Notes: generated by a model from the sequence alone, not told the origin. A DNA stretch of 64,000 nucleotides from JANWXD01 sp035575135 (GCA_035575135.1 DATLYE010000017.1:62001-126000), one strand, 5' to 3'. Shown: positions 1 to 9,163, counted from the stretch's first letter. Numbers and translations are program-made.

Positions 1-458
1 GGCGCCAGATTCCGTTCGGGCGGACGGACTCGATGCCGGAAGGCAAGTGGGTGCGCGTGCCGGCTTACTGGCTGGATGGGGTACGGAGCGATTTCCTGCT
101 GGCCAAAGTGCCGGCGGTGGATCCCGTGGACACGGTGGATCGCAGCCGGTTTCAGATGGTGCGGGTGAAGTTGCCAGGCGTCACGAATGCGACGCATGCC
201 GTGGTGGACTTCGGCTACGAGGAGTTCGGGCGCCCGACCGACTTTTACTGCACGACGCGGCGCGAGGCCTGCACGGTTCCGGGGCTGGCGCCGTTCTCCT
301 ACGCCTCTGAGCCGGTGAGTCCGGCGGCGTGCTCGGGCGGGTGCACGATTGACGTGCCGGCGCTTCCGCAGAAAGTTCTCTATTATCGGGCGCGGTATCT
401 GGATGCGAGCGGGCGTACGGTGCTCACCTGGCCGGTACAGGCGGTGGCGGTTTACTGA
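1..458 (+). CDS. C-terminal part of an unrecognised, probably secreted protein (cut by window edge)
   Basis: The reading frame is open to the first base of the window (frame beginning at base 3), so the ATG at 33 is probably internal and only the C-terminus is present. About 150 residues remain, ending in a beta-rich stretch (YRARYLDASGRTVLTWPV) of the kind found at the end of secreted beta-sandwich proteins in Acidobacteria. Four cysteines occur in pairs (CTTRREAC and CSGGC), which suits an extracytoplasmic protein. I do not recognise a family and see no catalytic motif. The stop is followed by a short A-rich stretch but no clear terminator. Confidence 0.55.
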   Translation, partial: RQIPFGRTDSMPEGKWVRVPAYWLDGVRSDFLLAKVPAVDPVDTVDRSRFQMVRVKLPGVTNATHAVVDFGYEEFGRPTDFYCTTRREACTVPGLAPFSYASEPVSPAACSGGCTIDVPALPQKVLYYRARYLDASGRTVLTWPVQAVAVY

Positions 459-540
459 AAAAAGCGGGAGTTCGTCGAGGTGGTGCGGTATGCGCACCGC
501 ACAGCGCCGGGATTTTCCAAGCGTGGGCGGCCCGGGAAGC

Positions 541-1980
541 TCACGCCGCGCGGGTGCCGGCGTCCACTCCGCTACGAGGCGCCTGCTGCGGCCCGGGAGC
601 TTGTGTGCGCCGCCTGCTTCGCCAGTCCCAAACGGCGTAACAAGAGAGCAGCAGAATGGTCCATTCAATAGGGTACCGGTAGCGGCCACTGACCTGGATG
701 ACGTAGTAGGTGAGGGGGTAGGCCACCCAGTCGCCGAGAAACAGTAAGCCGAGAAAGCGGTTCTGCGCAACCATCCGGACAAGGCCCCAGACGCCGACGA
801 AGACCATGGGGAACAAGATCATGTTGCGCCACCGGCGCGTCATCCCGGGATAGAACCAGAAATATCGAAATCGTTGCAAGGAGAGGATCGCGAAGCGTGC
901 GGGGTTCCGGCGGATCCAATCGAGGGCTTCGCCCAATCTCTGCCTGTTATACTCCACTTCGCCGACAGCGCGGATCCTGGCCCTGTGTTTCTCGCTCCCG
1001 GAGGGATGGCGGCCGAGCCACTGTCCGAGGGCGTCGGTGTCATCCGAGATGATCTCATGGGCGAGTATTGGAGATGCGGAATCGTGATTACTCACGGCTA
1101 ACTCCAACCCTGCGTTGCTCCGCACGAATATCCACGCTCCAAGCTGCCTGCGGTTACGAAGGGTCCACGGCAAGAGCGCCAGGCTCACGCCGACGAGCAT
1201 GACTGCTACGCGGCGGAACACCCGGAGGGCGTGGCGTCCCGGTATTCTCCGCGCGAGGACGCCGGTCCAGAACAGGCACACCGGAAGCAGGGCGGGGTCC
1301 ACATGAAAGGCAGCTCCCCAAGCTGCTCCGTAGGCGAGCCACCGAGTTGGGGAAGCCGGGCCGGCACTGAACCAGCCGAGGGTCAGCAGATGCATGGTGA
1401 TCCAGGTGAGGGCCTTGAGTTGTGCCCCGCCGGCGCTGATCATCAACTCGCTGAGGAGGCGCAAGGGCACGAGCGCACTCGCAAGGCCAGCGGCGGCGCC
1501 CACCGAGATCGGGAGGCCGGCCACGGCGGCCAGTACGGGCAGCAAAGCACAGGCGAGGCTGGCAAGAAGGGCATTCAAGATGATGCACGCCCGGCGGCCT
1601 TCCGAACCGGTGCCGGCTGCGCGGAAGGCGAGGCTGAGAAGAAACGGGTAGGCGGGCGCGGAGTGTGCCGTGGGTCCGGTGGGGCTCCCGTAGGGATTCG
1701 CAAAGTCCCCGGTGGCGGCCACGTTCCGCGCGATGTTCTCCCATTCCCCCTGCGGGTCCGGCCGCTCGTGGAGGTCCCAGACGACGATGGCCGCGAGCCG
1801 CAGGGCCAGCGCCATCAAAAAGACGATGAGAGCCAGGGATGCAGGACTTGCTGCCAGCTGACGGAGCCATACGGTGCCAAGGCGCAGCGAGCATTGCCGA
1901 GATGGCTCTGGCCGACTGGTCACCCGCACTATCACGAGCGAGTGTAATTCTACTGCGAATCCTACTAAGTGGCAAGACAC
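541..1980 (-). CDS. Polytopic membrane protein, ArnT/PMT-like glycosyltransferase family (GT-C type)
   Basis: A protein of up to 479 residues with many hydrophobic segments. The first membrane span (ASLALIVFLMALALRL) starts near residue 45 and is followed by an acidic first loop (DLHERPDPQGEWENIARNV) and a proline/glycine segment (GSPTGPTAHSAPAYPF). GT-C glycosyltransferases that use polyprenyl-phosphate sugars have this arrangement. The first 20 to 40 residues are poor in hydrophobic or typical start context, so the true start may be a downstream GTG such as codon 20. The C-terminal tail is basic and cytoplasmic-looking. The substrate cannot be read from the sequence; transfer of a sugar to lipid, glycan or protein at the membrane is family knowledge. 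It is transcribed away from the TenA-like gene. Confidence 0.7.
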   Translation of the reverse strand: MSCHLVGFAVELHSLVIVRVTSRPEPSRQCSLRLGTVWLRQLAASPASLALIVFLMALALRLAAIVVWDLHERPDPQGEWENIARNVAATGDFANPYGSPTGPTAHSAPAYPFLLSLAFRAAGTGSEGRRACIILNALLASLACALLPVLAAVAGLPISVGAAAGLASALVPLRLLSELMISAGGAQLKALTWITMHLLTLGWFSAGPASPTRWLAYGAAWGAAFHVDPALLPVCLFWTGVLARRIPGRHALRVFRRVAVMLVGVSLALLPWTLRNRRQLGAWIFVRSNAGLELAVSNHDSASPILAHEIISDDTDALGQWLGRHPSGSEKHRARIRAVGEVEYNRQRLGEALDWIRRNPARFAILSLQRFRYFWFYPGMTRRWRNMILFPMVFVGVWGLVRMVAQNRFLGLLFLGDWVAYPLTYYVIQVSGRYRYPIEWTILLLSCYAVWDWRSRRRTQAPGPQQAPRSGVDAGTRAA

Positions 1981-2209
1981 TGATATAACTGCCCAGGGTC
2001 GTCCGGTACTAGAACCCCCGCGGTTGCGGGTGCCGGGTTATAGAGTCTTGTCTAAACCATTGCTTTCCTGACAGTGTGAAGTAAGTAGAGCGCTGCCAGA
2101 TCGCTCTGGATTCGGCCCTAGGGTACAAATCCGGAAGATGGGCACGTCTGCGGCGCCACGGCCGCCAACGGTTCGACAAGACGCGATCCTGGAAGAGGAG
2201 GTCAAGATT

Positions 2210-2857
2210 ATGGCGTTTCACGAGGAGTGCCTGGAGAAGGCGAGGGCGGTTTGGCAGGCGATCCTGAGCCATCCCTTTCTGGGCGAGACAGCCGAGTGCC
2301 GGATTCCGGATTCCGTGTTCGCCAACTGGCTCCGGCAGGACTACCTTTTTGTGCGTGGCGGAATTCGTTTCCTTGCGACGCTGGCGGGGCGGGCGCCGGA
2401 AGCCGTGGCGTTGAAGCTAGCTGCGGCCATTCCGGCGCTCGAGGCGGAGCTGGAGCTGTTTGCCCGGATGGCGGCGGAAAGGCAGATCCGGCTGAACCAT
2501 GTCACGATCGCGCCGACGTGTCACGCCTACATCCAGTTCCTGCTGGCAACGGCCCATGCGGCCAGCTTCGAGGAAGGCTTCACGCTGCTGTACGGAGCCG
2601 AGAAGGCCTATCTGGACAGCTGGGCGAGGGTGCGGCAGCATCTGACCGGGGTTTCGCCGTGGCAGTCGTTCATCGAGCGCTGGTCGGGGGACGAATTCCG
2701 GCAGTGGGTCGGCTGGCTCGAAGTGACGCTGGACGAACTGGCCGAGGAGGCGTCGGCCGCGCTGCGGGCCCGGATGGCCGAGGTCTTCTGGCTCACGGCC
2801 CAATACGAGCTGCGGTTTTGGGAGATGGCGTACCGAGGGGAGACCTGGGGGGCTTAG
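2210..2857 (+). CDS. TenA/THI-4/PQQC-family protein
   Basis: A 215-residue all-helical protein of TenA fold and typical family length. The start is set at an ATG preceded by a GGAAGAGGAGG ribosome site; an upstream in-frame ATG at 2138 has none. Family hallmarks are the N-terminal FLGETAECRIPDSVFANWL region, the LNHVTIAPTCHAYIQFLL helix and a C-terminal YELRFWEMAY helix carrying the conserved Glu. The cysteine nucleophile of classical thiaminase II (in an LLPC-type motif) is absent: the corresponding stretch reads TLLYGAEKAYLDSW. The protein may therefore not be a classical aminopyrimidine aminohydrolase and could act on another substrate or be PQQC-like. No thiamine gene is adjacent; thiE is about 40 kb away. 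It converges on the RND pump gene. Confidence 0.8.
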   Translation: MAFHEECLEKARAVWQAILSHPFLGETAECRIPDSVFANWLRQDYLFVRGGIRFLATLAGRAPEAVALKLAAAIPALEAELELFARMAAERQIRLNHVTIAPTCHAYIQFLLATAHAASFEEGFTLLYGAEKAYLDSWARVRQHLTGVSPWQSFIERWSGDEFRQWVGWLEVTLDELAEEASAALRARMAEVFWLTAQYELRFWEMAYRGETWGA

Positions 2858-2872
2858 GGGCTCGGGCGCGCA

Positions 2873-5800
2873 TCAATCGGCGGGTACGCCGGGCTCTTCG
2901 GCCGGAAGGTAAGCGGGAGCCTTGCTCCACCAGCGCGCCAGGCGGGCGCCGAGGTCATCGAGGTAAGTGTAGACGACCGGCACCACGACGAGCGTGAGCA
3001 GCGTGGAGGTGATGAGCCCGCCGATGACGGCGCGGGCCATGGGGGCGCGGAACTCGGCACCGGCGCCGAGTTCGAAGGCCAGGGGCAGCATGCCGAAGAT
3101 CATGGCCAGCGTGGTCATCAGGATGGGCCGCAGCCGGACGCGGGCGGCATTGATCAGAGCCTCGGTGCGGTCCATGCCCGCGCGGCGCTGGACGTTGGTG
3201 AAGTCCACCATGAGGATGGCGTTCTTGGTCACCAAACCCATCAGCAGAATCAGGCCGATGAGAGACATGATGTTGAGGGTGTCGCCCACCAGATAGAGCA
3301 TGCCGGCGACGCCGATGAGCGACAGGGGTAGCGACAGCATGATGGCCAGCGGCTGGAGGAAGCTGCGGAACTGCGAGGCGAGGATGGCGTAGATGAGGAC
3401 CACGGCGAGGGCGAGGGACTGGAAGACGTAGCCGAAACTTTCCACCATGTCCTCGCTTTCGCCGGTGTAATCCACGCTGACGCCGGCGGGGGTTTCCAGG
3501 GCGGCGGCGCGGGCCTTGATGTCGTTGATGACCTCTCCGAGGGAGCGGCCTTCGGTGTTGGCGCTGATGCGGATCTCGCGGAGCAGATCGCGGCGGCGGA
3601 TGTTGGAGGGCGCGGCTCCGGGGGCGACGTAGGCTACCTGAGAGAGGGGCACGAGGGTGCGGCCTCCGTGGGCGGGGAGGTCCAGGTCGAGCAGGTCGCG
3701 CTGGCGGGTGCGCTGGGAGGGCTCGACGCGCAGGCGCACGTCGTAGCTGTCACCGTCAGGGTCTTCGAATTTGGAAACGACTTCGCCGTTGACCAGGCCG
3801 CGCACGGTGGAGGCGACGGCGCCCAGATCGAGTCCCAGGTCGCCGGCGGCCTTCCGGTCCACGAGAATGCGGATCTCCGGGCGCGGCTCTTCTTCGCTGG
3901 TGTCCACGTCGGCAGCGCCGGGTACCCGCCGGACTTCTTCGAGCAGCCGCTCGCTGAAGGGCTTCATGCGGGCCAGATCCGTGCCGCGGACGCTGATCTG
4001 GATAGGTTTGGCCTGTGCGGCGCTTTCCTCGACCTGGCCCACGGAAATGCGCAGGGAGCGGAAGCGCGCGAGGCGGTCGCGAGTGTCGGCCATGATTTCG
4101 GTGAAGTGGGGCCGCAGGCTGCGCTCTTTGAGCTTGACGAAGAGGCTGCCTTCGTTGACGGGGCGGCCGCCGGCGCCGCCGATGGTGGCGTAGGTGTACT
4201 CCACGCCCGGGTGGCGGCGGATCTCGAGGTCGAGCTGGCGCGCGATGGCGGCCGAGGCGTCCAGGCTGATCCCGGGGCGAGCGCGGTAGCTGACCTGGAA
4301 CTGGCCGGGATCGGCATCGGGAATGAAGGCGGAGCCGAGCCGGCCGAACAGGGCGAAGCTGGCCAACACCGCGGCGAAACCGGCGGCCAGCACCGCCCAG
4401 CGGTGACGGAGGGACCAGCCGAGGGCGGCGGCCACGACGTCGCGCAGGCGGTCCACTTGCGCGTTGAGTTTCTCGAGGGCCTTACCGAGCCCGCGGCGAG
4501 GCACGCTGGGATCGGCGGCGGGATCGTACCAGCGGGAGGAGAGCATGGGGTCGAGCGTGAAGCTTACGTAGAGGGAGACGAGCACGGCGCAGCCCACGGT
4601 GATGCCGAACTGGTAGAAGAAGCGGCCGATGATGCCGCCCATGAAGGCGACGGGGACGAAGACGGCCAGGATGCTGAAGGTGGTGGCCATGACGGCCAGG
4701 CCGATCTCGTCGGTGGCCTCGCGGGCGGCGGTGTAGTGATCTGCGCCTTCGTGCATGTGGCGCACGATGTTTTCGCGGACGACGATGGCGTCGTCAATGA
4801 GCAGGCCGATCGCCAGCGACAGGCCCATCAGCGTGAGGATGTTCAGCGTGAAGCCGAAGGCCTTCATGGCGATGAAGGCGCTGATGACGGAGACGGGCAG
4901 CGCCAGGCCGGTGATGACCGTGCTGCGCCAGCTGTTGAGGAAGAGGAAGACGATAAAAACGGTGAGCGCTCCGCCGAGGATGAGGGTGAGCTGGACGTCG
5001 TGGATGGACTCGCGGATGAATTGCGAGCGGTCCACGACCATGCGCAGCCGGATATGCGGCGGCAGCTCGGCGTTGATTTTCTCCACGGCGGCGGCGACTC
5101 CGTCGGCCACTTCGACGGTGTTGGCGCCCGACTGCTTGACGATGTCGAAGGCCAGGGCCTCGCGGCCGTTGATGAGGGCGGCGCTGCGGCGCTCCTCGAT
5201 GCCGTCCACGACACGGGCGATTTCCGGGAGGTAGACAGGGCGCCCGTTGCGGACGGCGACGATGAGATCGCGGAACTCCTCGACGGAGCGGAATTTGCCG
5301 GCGACTCTGACGAGGGGTTCGCGCGCGCCCTGCTCGAGCTTGCCGGCCGGCACGTCCAGGTTCTCGCGCTGCAGCGCGGCGGCGACTTCGGCGTAGGTGA
5401 GGCCCAGGGCTTTGAGTTTGTCGCGGTCCACGAAGACCTGGATTTCCCGGCGGGCCAGTCCGACCAGATTCACCTGTCCGACGCCGGGGATGTTTTCCAG
5501 CCGCTTCTTGATGATTTTTTCCGCGACCGAACTCAGGGTCTTGATGTCGGCCGAAGGGCTTTCCACGGCGACGGAGACCACGGGCATGGCGTTGAAGTCA
5601 ATGCGCTGGATGACCGGCTCTTCCATGTCGCGGGGAAAATCGGCCCGGATGGCGTTGATCTTGGCCTGGGCGTCCTGCTGGGCGGTATGGATGCTGGTGC
5701 CGAGGCGGAATTCGACGATGATGGCGGACATTCCCTCGGTCGAGGTCGAGCTGATGTGGCGGACGCCGGGGATGGTGTTGACGGCTTCCTCGATGCGCTT

Positions 5801-5992
5801 GGTGACTTCGCGCTCGACGGTTTCCGGGGCGGCGCCGGGGTAGAGGGTCTGGATGGTCAGGACCGGGATCTCGACGTCGGGGAACTGGTCAATGCTGAGC
5901 TCGCGGTAGGAATACAATCCCAGGGTCACCAGGGAGACCGCGATCATGGTGGCGAAGACGGGCTGCTTGATGGAGAGATCGCTGAGGAACAT
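2873..5992 (-). CDS. RND efflux pump, inner-membrane permease (AcrB/HAE1 family)
   Basis: A 1039-residue proton-driven exporter, normal length for the family. It has the usual N-terminal anchor (SIKQPVFATMIAVSLV), two large periplasmic loops and two blocks of six membrane spans. The paired aspartates of the proton relay are visible in GLLIDDAIVVREN, and the second half repeats the pattern (GLILLMGLVTKNAILMVDF). It is the last gene of an operon with TetR, a TolC-like outer-membrane channel and a lipoprotein adaptor, starting five bases after the adaptor stop codon. The product should form the inner-membrane engine of a tripartite pump. Substrates cannot be deduced; hydrophobic drugs are typical for HAE1 members. 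The 3' end lies 15 bases from the convergent TenA-like gene. Confidence 0.95.
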   Translation of the reverse strand: MFLSDLSIKQPVFATMIAVSLVTLGLYSYRELSIDQFPDVEIPVLTIQTLYPGAAPETVEREVTKRIEEAVNTIPGVRHISSTSTEGMSAIIVEFRLGTSIHTAQQDAQAKINAIRADFPRDMEEPVIQRIDFNAMPVVSVAVESPSADIKTLSSVAEKIIKKRLENIPGVGQVNLVGLARREIQVFVDRDKLKALGLTYAEVAAALQRENLDVPAGKLEQGAREPLVRVAGKFRSVEEFRDLIVAVRNGRPVYLPEIARVVDGIEERRSAALINGREALAFDIVKQSGANTVEVADGVAAAVEKINAELPPHIRLRMVVDRSQFIRESIHDVQLTLILGGALTVFIVFLFLNSWRSTVITGLALPVSVISAFIAMKAFGFTLNILTLMGLSLAIGLLIDDAIVVRENIVRHMHEGADHYTAAREATDEIGLAVMATTFSILAVFVPVAFMGGIIGRFFYQFGITVGCAVLVSLYVSFTLDPMLSSRWYDPAADPSVPRRGLGKALEKLNAQVDRLRDVVAAALGWSLRHRWAVLAAGFAAVLASFALFGRLGSAFIPDADPGQFQVSYRARPGISLDASAAIARQLDLEIRRHPGVEYTYATIGGAGGRPVNEGSLFVKLKERSLRPHFTEIMADTRDRLARFRSLRISVGQVEESAAQAKPIQISVRGTDLARMKPFSERLLEEVRRVPGAADVDTSEEEPRPEIRILVDRKAAGDLGLDLGAVASTVRGLVNGEVVSKFEDPDGDSYDVRLRVEPSQRTRQRDLLDLDLPAHGGRTLVPLSQVAYVAPGAAPSNIRRRDLLREIRISANTEGRSLGEVINDIKARAAALETPAGVSVDYTGESEDMVESFGYVFQSLALAVVLIYAILASQFRSFLQPLAIMLSLPLSLIGVAGMLYLVGDTLNIMSLIGLILLMGLVTKNAILMVDFTNVQRRAGMDRTEALINAARVRLRPILMTTLAMIFGMLPLAFELGAGAEFRAPMARAVIGGLITSTLLTLVVVPVVYTYLDDLGARLARWWSKAPAYLPAEEPGVPAD

Positions 5993-5997
5993 GGACG

Positions 5998-7182
5998 CTA
6001 GCCTCCGCCGCCTGCCGCGGCGCCGTCGGGGGCAGGCCGCACGCGCACGCCGTCGCTCACTTCCACGCTTTGCTCGGCGATGAGCAGCTCGCCCTCCCGC
6101 AGTCCTTCGGTGATTTCCAATTGCCCGTTGCGCTCGCGGCCGAGGCGGACGAGCCGGCGGACGGCTTTTCCGTTCTCGACCACGTAGACGAAGGATTCCC
6201 GGGCGGCGGTGTCCTCGCGATGCACGGCCGAGGAAGGAATGACCACGGCGCGGCGTTCGGCGCCGGTGCGGATCTCGCCCTGGGCGAACATCCCGTCCTT
6301 GAGGGCGCCGCCGGGATTGGATACCTGGATGCGCACCTTGGCGGAGCGCGATTGAGGATCCACGGCGGGGCTGATCTCGATGACACGTCCTTCAAAATCG
6401 CGTCCCGGGTAAGCGGCCACCGTGAAGGTGACCTTCTGGCCGGGCCGGATGGCGGCCAGCTCGACGGAGGGGACCTGACTTTCCAGTTCGAGGCGCCCGT
6501 TGTCGACGAGGGTGAAGACGGCCGTGGGCGGTTCGACGTAGGCGCCCACGTTGACGAACTTGCGTTGGATCTCGCCGGCGACGGGGGCGCGCACCACCGT
6601 GTCATGGAGTTTCTTGCGTGCGACCGCGAGCGCGGCGCGCGCCTGTTCGAGCTGGGCGGCGGCGAGGGAGACCTGGGCGGCGGCGTCGCGCTCGGCGAGT
6701 TCGGCAGCCTTCAGGTCTTTGTCGGTGATGCCGCCGGAGCGGAGGAGATTGCGCGCGCGCTCCAGTTCGGCGCGGGCGTGCGCCTCGACGACGCGAGCGC
6801 GCTCCAGGCCGGCCTCGGCGACTCTGACGGCGGTTTCGGCCTGCTGGAGGGCGAGGCGGTAGGGCTCGTCGTCCACCCACAGCACCGGCTCGCTGGCGGC
6901 TACGCGATCCCCTTCTTCTTTTGGGAAACGGATCACGCGGCCCGTGGTTTCGGCCTTGACGTCCACGCGACTGCGGGAGACCAGCGTGCCGGTGACAGGG
7001 ACCGCAGGGGCGAAGGGTTGTGCGGCGACGCGCAGCACGCGCACTTCGACCGGCGCGGCCTCAGCGGCGCGAACGGGCTGCGATTGCTCGCGGCGGCACG
7101 CACCGGCGGCCAGGGCCGCCGCCACTGCGGCCGCCAGGAGCAGCGGTTTTCTTGCGGGGCCGCTTCTGAGAGTCTGTTTCAC
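5998..7182 (-). CDS. RND efflux periplasmic adaptor (membrane fusion) lipoprotein
   Basis: The start is taken as the GTG that overlaps the stop of the upstream tolC-like gene (GTGA) and sits four bases after GGAGGA. An alternative GTG ten codons upstream lies inside that gene and has no ribosome site. The 394-residue product begins with a signal peptide ending in a lipobox (LAAGAC), so it is probably a lipoprotein. It shows the adaptor order: lipoyl half-motif with DVKAETTGRVIRFPKEEGD, a long alpha-hairpin rich in Ala/Glu/Arg (about residues 110-190), the second lipoyl half (VRAPVAGEIQRKFVNVGAYV), a beta-barrel and a membrane-proximal domain. It links the RND pump to the outer-membrane channel. 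Confidence 0.93.
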   Translation of the reverse strand: MKQTLRSGPARKPLLLAAAVAAALAAGACRREQSQPVRAAEAAPVEVRVLRVAAQPFAPAVPVTGTLVSRSRVDVKAETTGRVIRFPKEEGDRVAASEPVLWVDDEPYRLALQQAETAVRVAEAGLERARVVEAHARAELERARNLLRSGGITDKDLKAAELAERDAAAQVSLAAAQLEQARAALAVARKKLHDTVVRAPVAGEIQRKFVNVGAYVEPPTAVFTLVDNGRLELESQVPSVELAAIRPGQKVTFTVAAYPGRDFEGRVIEISPAVDPQSRSAKVRIQVSNPGGALKDGMFAQGEIRTGAERRAVVIPSSAVHREDTAARESFVYVVENGKAVRRLVRLGRERNGQLEITEGLREGELLIAEQSVEVSDGVRVRPAPDGAAAGGGG

Positions 7183-8516
7183 TTTTCCTCCGGTCTGCGT
7201 CCGATCGCCCACAGGAGATTGGCGCGGGCGACGGAATAGTCATGGAGCCCTCGCAGCAGGTTCGTGCGTGCGACGGTGAGGGCGGTCTGCGCGTCCACGA
7301 CGTCCAGTGTGGTAGCGGCACCGTACTGGTAGTTCTCCTGCGTCATTTGGAGCACGCGCTCGGCCTGTCGGACGTTGGCGCGGGCGGCCTCGACCGTTTC
7401 CCGGGCCGCTTTCAGATCATCCAGGGCCTGCTGCAACGTCAGGCGCACCTGCTGCTCCACCTTTTCCCGTTCCAGGCGCGCGGCACGCCGGGCGGCAGTC
7501 GCCTGCCAGACGAGGCCGCTGCGGCGGAAGCCGTCAAAGACGGGCAGGGTGAAGTTGACGCCGACGATCCAGCGGACGAACTGCGAGTTGACGAGGTTTT
7601 CCGGGAGGCGCGCCATGACGCCGTAGGAGCCGGTGAAGTCGGCCCGCATGCGGCTTTCGGCGCGCGCGAGCTCGAGCTGGGTTTCGGCGCTGCGTTCGGC
7701 GATCCGCAGGCGGACCAACTCGGGCCGCCGCCGGAAGGCTTCCGCCGCCAGAAGTTCCAGGTCCCACTGTTCCCAGGGAGGGGCGTCTTCGAGGGAAGCG
7801 GCCAGACGTGTGGGGAAATCTATGGGGCGCACCAGGTAAAAATTCAGCAGGGCGCGGGCCTGGCGGATGGCGTTGCGAGCGCGGACGAGATCGGGTTCGC
7901 CGTTGGCCACCGCCACTTCGGAGCGGAGCACGTCCACTTCGGTCGCCACGCCGTTCTGGTAGCGGGTGCGGGCCATATCCAGGTGGGCTCTGCGCTGCCG
8001 CTGCGTCTCCTCGACGAGGGTGAGGTAGCGTTCGGCCCAGAGCAGGTCGTAGCAGGCGCGCACCACGTTCAGGGCCAGGTCCTGCGCGGCGCGATCAATG
8101 TCCACGGCGGAGCCCTCGGCCTCGATAGAGGCCAGCCGCAGCGCCGTGCCGACCTTGCCGGCGGTGTAGAGCGGCTGCTTGAGCGTGACGTTGTAGTCGA
8201 AGAGATTCACGCCTTGGGGAACGAGGGCGTTGCGCAGCTCTTCCGGGAATTTTTCGATGCCGGAGGCGTTCAGCAGGCTGGGATCACGCCACCGGGTGGC
8301 GTTGACGTGGATGGCCACGTCGGGCAAGGCCTGCGCGCGCACCTCGCGGATCTTGCCTTTGAGCGCCTCGGCGGCGGCGCGGGCCTTCTCCACGTCGGGG
8401 TGGCGTTGCAGAGCGATGCGCACGGCCTCCTCGATGGTGAGAGGGCGGTCCTCCGGGGGCGCCTGAGCGCCGGCGAGGGCCAGGAGCGGAGTCAGATACA
8501 GGAACACAGCCCTCAT
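7179..8516 (-). CDS. TolC-family outer-membrane efflux channel
   Basis: A 445-residue protein with a signal peptide (FLYLTPLLALAGAQA) and the two-fold repeated outer membrane efflux domain: LTIEEAVRIALQRHPDVEKAR at the first repeat and a second-half coiled-coil ending in ENYQYGAATTLDVVDAQTAL, a classic OEP signature. It forms the trimeric outer-membrane duct of the pump encoded downstream. The ATG overlaps the tetR stop (ATGA), and the stop overlaps the adaptor start (GTGA), so translation of three genes is probably coupled. A candidate TetR operator lies 11 bases upstream of the start, within the end of tetR. Confidence 0.93.
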   Translation of the reverse strand: MRAVFLYLTPLLALAGAQAPPEDRPLTIEEAVRIALQRHPDVEKARAAAEALKGKIREVRAQALPDVAIHVNATRWRDPSLLNASGIEKFPEELRNALVPQGVNLFDYNVTLKQPLYTAGKVGTALRLASIEAEGSAVDIDRAAQDLALNVVRACYDLLWAERYLTLVEETQRQRRAHLDMARTRYQNGVATEVDVLRSEVAVANGEPDLVRARNAIRQARALLNFYLVRPIDFPTRLAASLEDAPPWEQWDLELLAAEAFRRRPELVRLRIAERSAETQLELARAESRMRADFTGSYGVMARLPENLVNSQFVRWIVGVNFTLPVFDGFRRSGLVWQATAARRAARLEREKVEQQVRLTLQQALDDLKAARETVEAARANVRQAERVLQMTQENYQYGAATTLDVVDAQTALTVARTNLLRGLHDYSVARANLLWAIGRRPEEK

Positions 8517-9112
8517 TTTGTTTTCCTACTGGTCGGTAAAATCGCGCACCCGTCAAAGATCAACTCCACGATGCGGCGGGCCAGGTTGCGGTCCAGCGGC
8601 GGCTCACCCGTGAGCAGGTAGCCCATGGTGTAGATCATTTGAACGCCGGTCAGGGCTTCGGCGATCGCCTGCGGCGCGCCTTTGATTTCGCGATTCCGGA
8701 CGCCTTCAGCGATGATGCCAGCGAGCACGTTGATCCACTCCTTGCCGAGCTGCACGTAGTCCAGATTGGGCGCCTCCCGGCGCGGCGCAAACAGCAGGCG
8801 GAAGAACAGGACCGAGAGGCTGGGATTTTTCCGCGTCAACTCGAACTCCGACGCCAGAACCTCGGTGAGTTTCTCGCGGACGGTGCGGCCGCGCTGGGCG
8901 GCGAGCAGGATCTGCTTGCGGCTTTCGTTGCAGGCATCGAGCAGCAGCTCGCGGTAGAGCTGGTCCTTGCTGTCGAAGTGGTAGTAGAGGACGGGTTTGG
9001 TGACGCGGGCGCGCTCGCAGATTTCGCGGGTGGAGGTGGCGGCGAAGCCCTTTTCGGCGAAGAGCTCGATGGCCGCCTGCCGGATCGCTTCCCGGGCGGA
9101 TCGCTGGTGCAT
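8513..9112 (-). CDS. TetR-family transcriptional regulator, probable repressor of the efflux operon
   Basis: A 199-residue regulator with an N-terminal TetR helix-turn-helix (AAIELFAEKGFAATSTREIC, then ERARVTKPVLYYHFDSKDQL) and a ligand-binding C-terminal domain of ordinary length. It is the first gene of the tetR-tolC-adaptor-RND operon. A near-palindrome overlaps its start codon and the -10 of a good candidate promoter, so autoregulation is likely. The predicted transcription start falls on or next to the ATG, so the mRNA would be nearly leaderless; I see no Shine-Dalgarno sequence. The inducer is unknown, probably a pump substrate. Confidence 0.92.
   Translation of the reverse strand: MHQRSAREAIRQAAIELFAEKGFAATSTREICERARVTKPVLYYHFDSKDQLYRELLLDACNESRKQILLAAQRGRTVREKLTEVLASEFELTRKNPSLSVLFFRLLFAPRREAPNLDYVQLGKEWINVLAGIIAEGVRNREIKGAPQAIAEALTGVQMIYTMGYLLTGEPPLDRNLARRIVELIFDGCAILPTSRKTK
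8527..8538. promoter_or_regulatory. Candidate second TetR operator ahead of the tolC-like gene
   Basis: The 12-mer TACTGGTCGGTA (reverse complement TACCGACCAGTA) differs at one position from TACCGATCAGTA at the tetR start codon. It lies within the last codons of tetR, 11 bases upstream of the tolC-like ATG. Its sequence resembles operators of AcrR-type TetR proteins in general form. It may be real or may be a coincidence constrained by coding; binding has not been shown. Confidence 0.4.
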
Positions 9113-9124
9113 ACCGATCAGTAT
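9111..9124. promoter_or_regulatory. Candidate TetR operator overlapping -10 and start codon of tetR
   Basis: ATACCGATCAGTAT is a 14-base imperfect palindrome (12 of 14 positions symmetric). It overlaps both the candidate -10 element and the ATG of the leftward tetR gene. A repressor bound here would exclude RNA polymerase, the usual arrangement for an autoregulated TetR gene. A one-mismatch copy of its core occurs before the tolC-like gene. Confidence 0.5.
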
Positions 9125-9149
9125 ATAGAGGGCTCAAGCGGGCCGTCAA
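9120..9149 (-). promoter_or_regulatory. Candidate sigma-70-type promoter of the tetR-efflux operon
   Basis: Reading leftward, TTGACG (-35, 9149-9144) is followed after 18 bases by TATACT (-10, 9125-9120); an alternative TATATA lies 16 bases from the -35. The expected start of transcription is within a base or two of the tetR ATG. Confidence 0.5.
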
Positions 9150-9163
9150 CTCCTGCGATTGCT

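Noticed and set aside
3668..6001. A 777-residue open frame antisense to the RND pump
   Set aside because: It mirrors the codon structure of a clear AcrB-type gene in high-G+C DNA; the peptide is rich in Gly/Asp/Ala without any domain.
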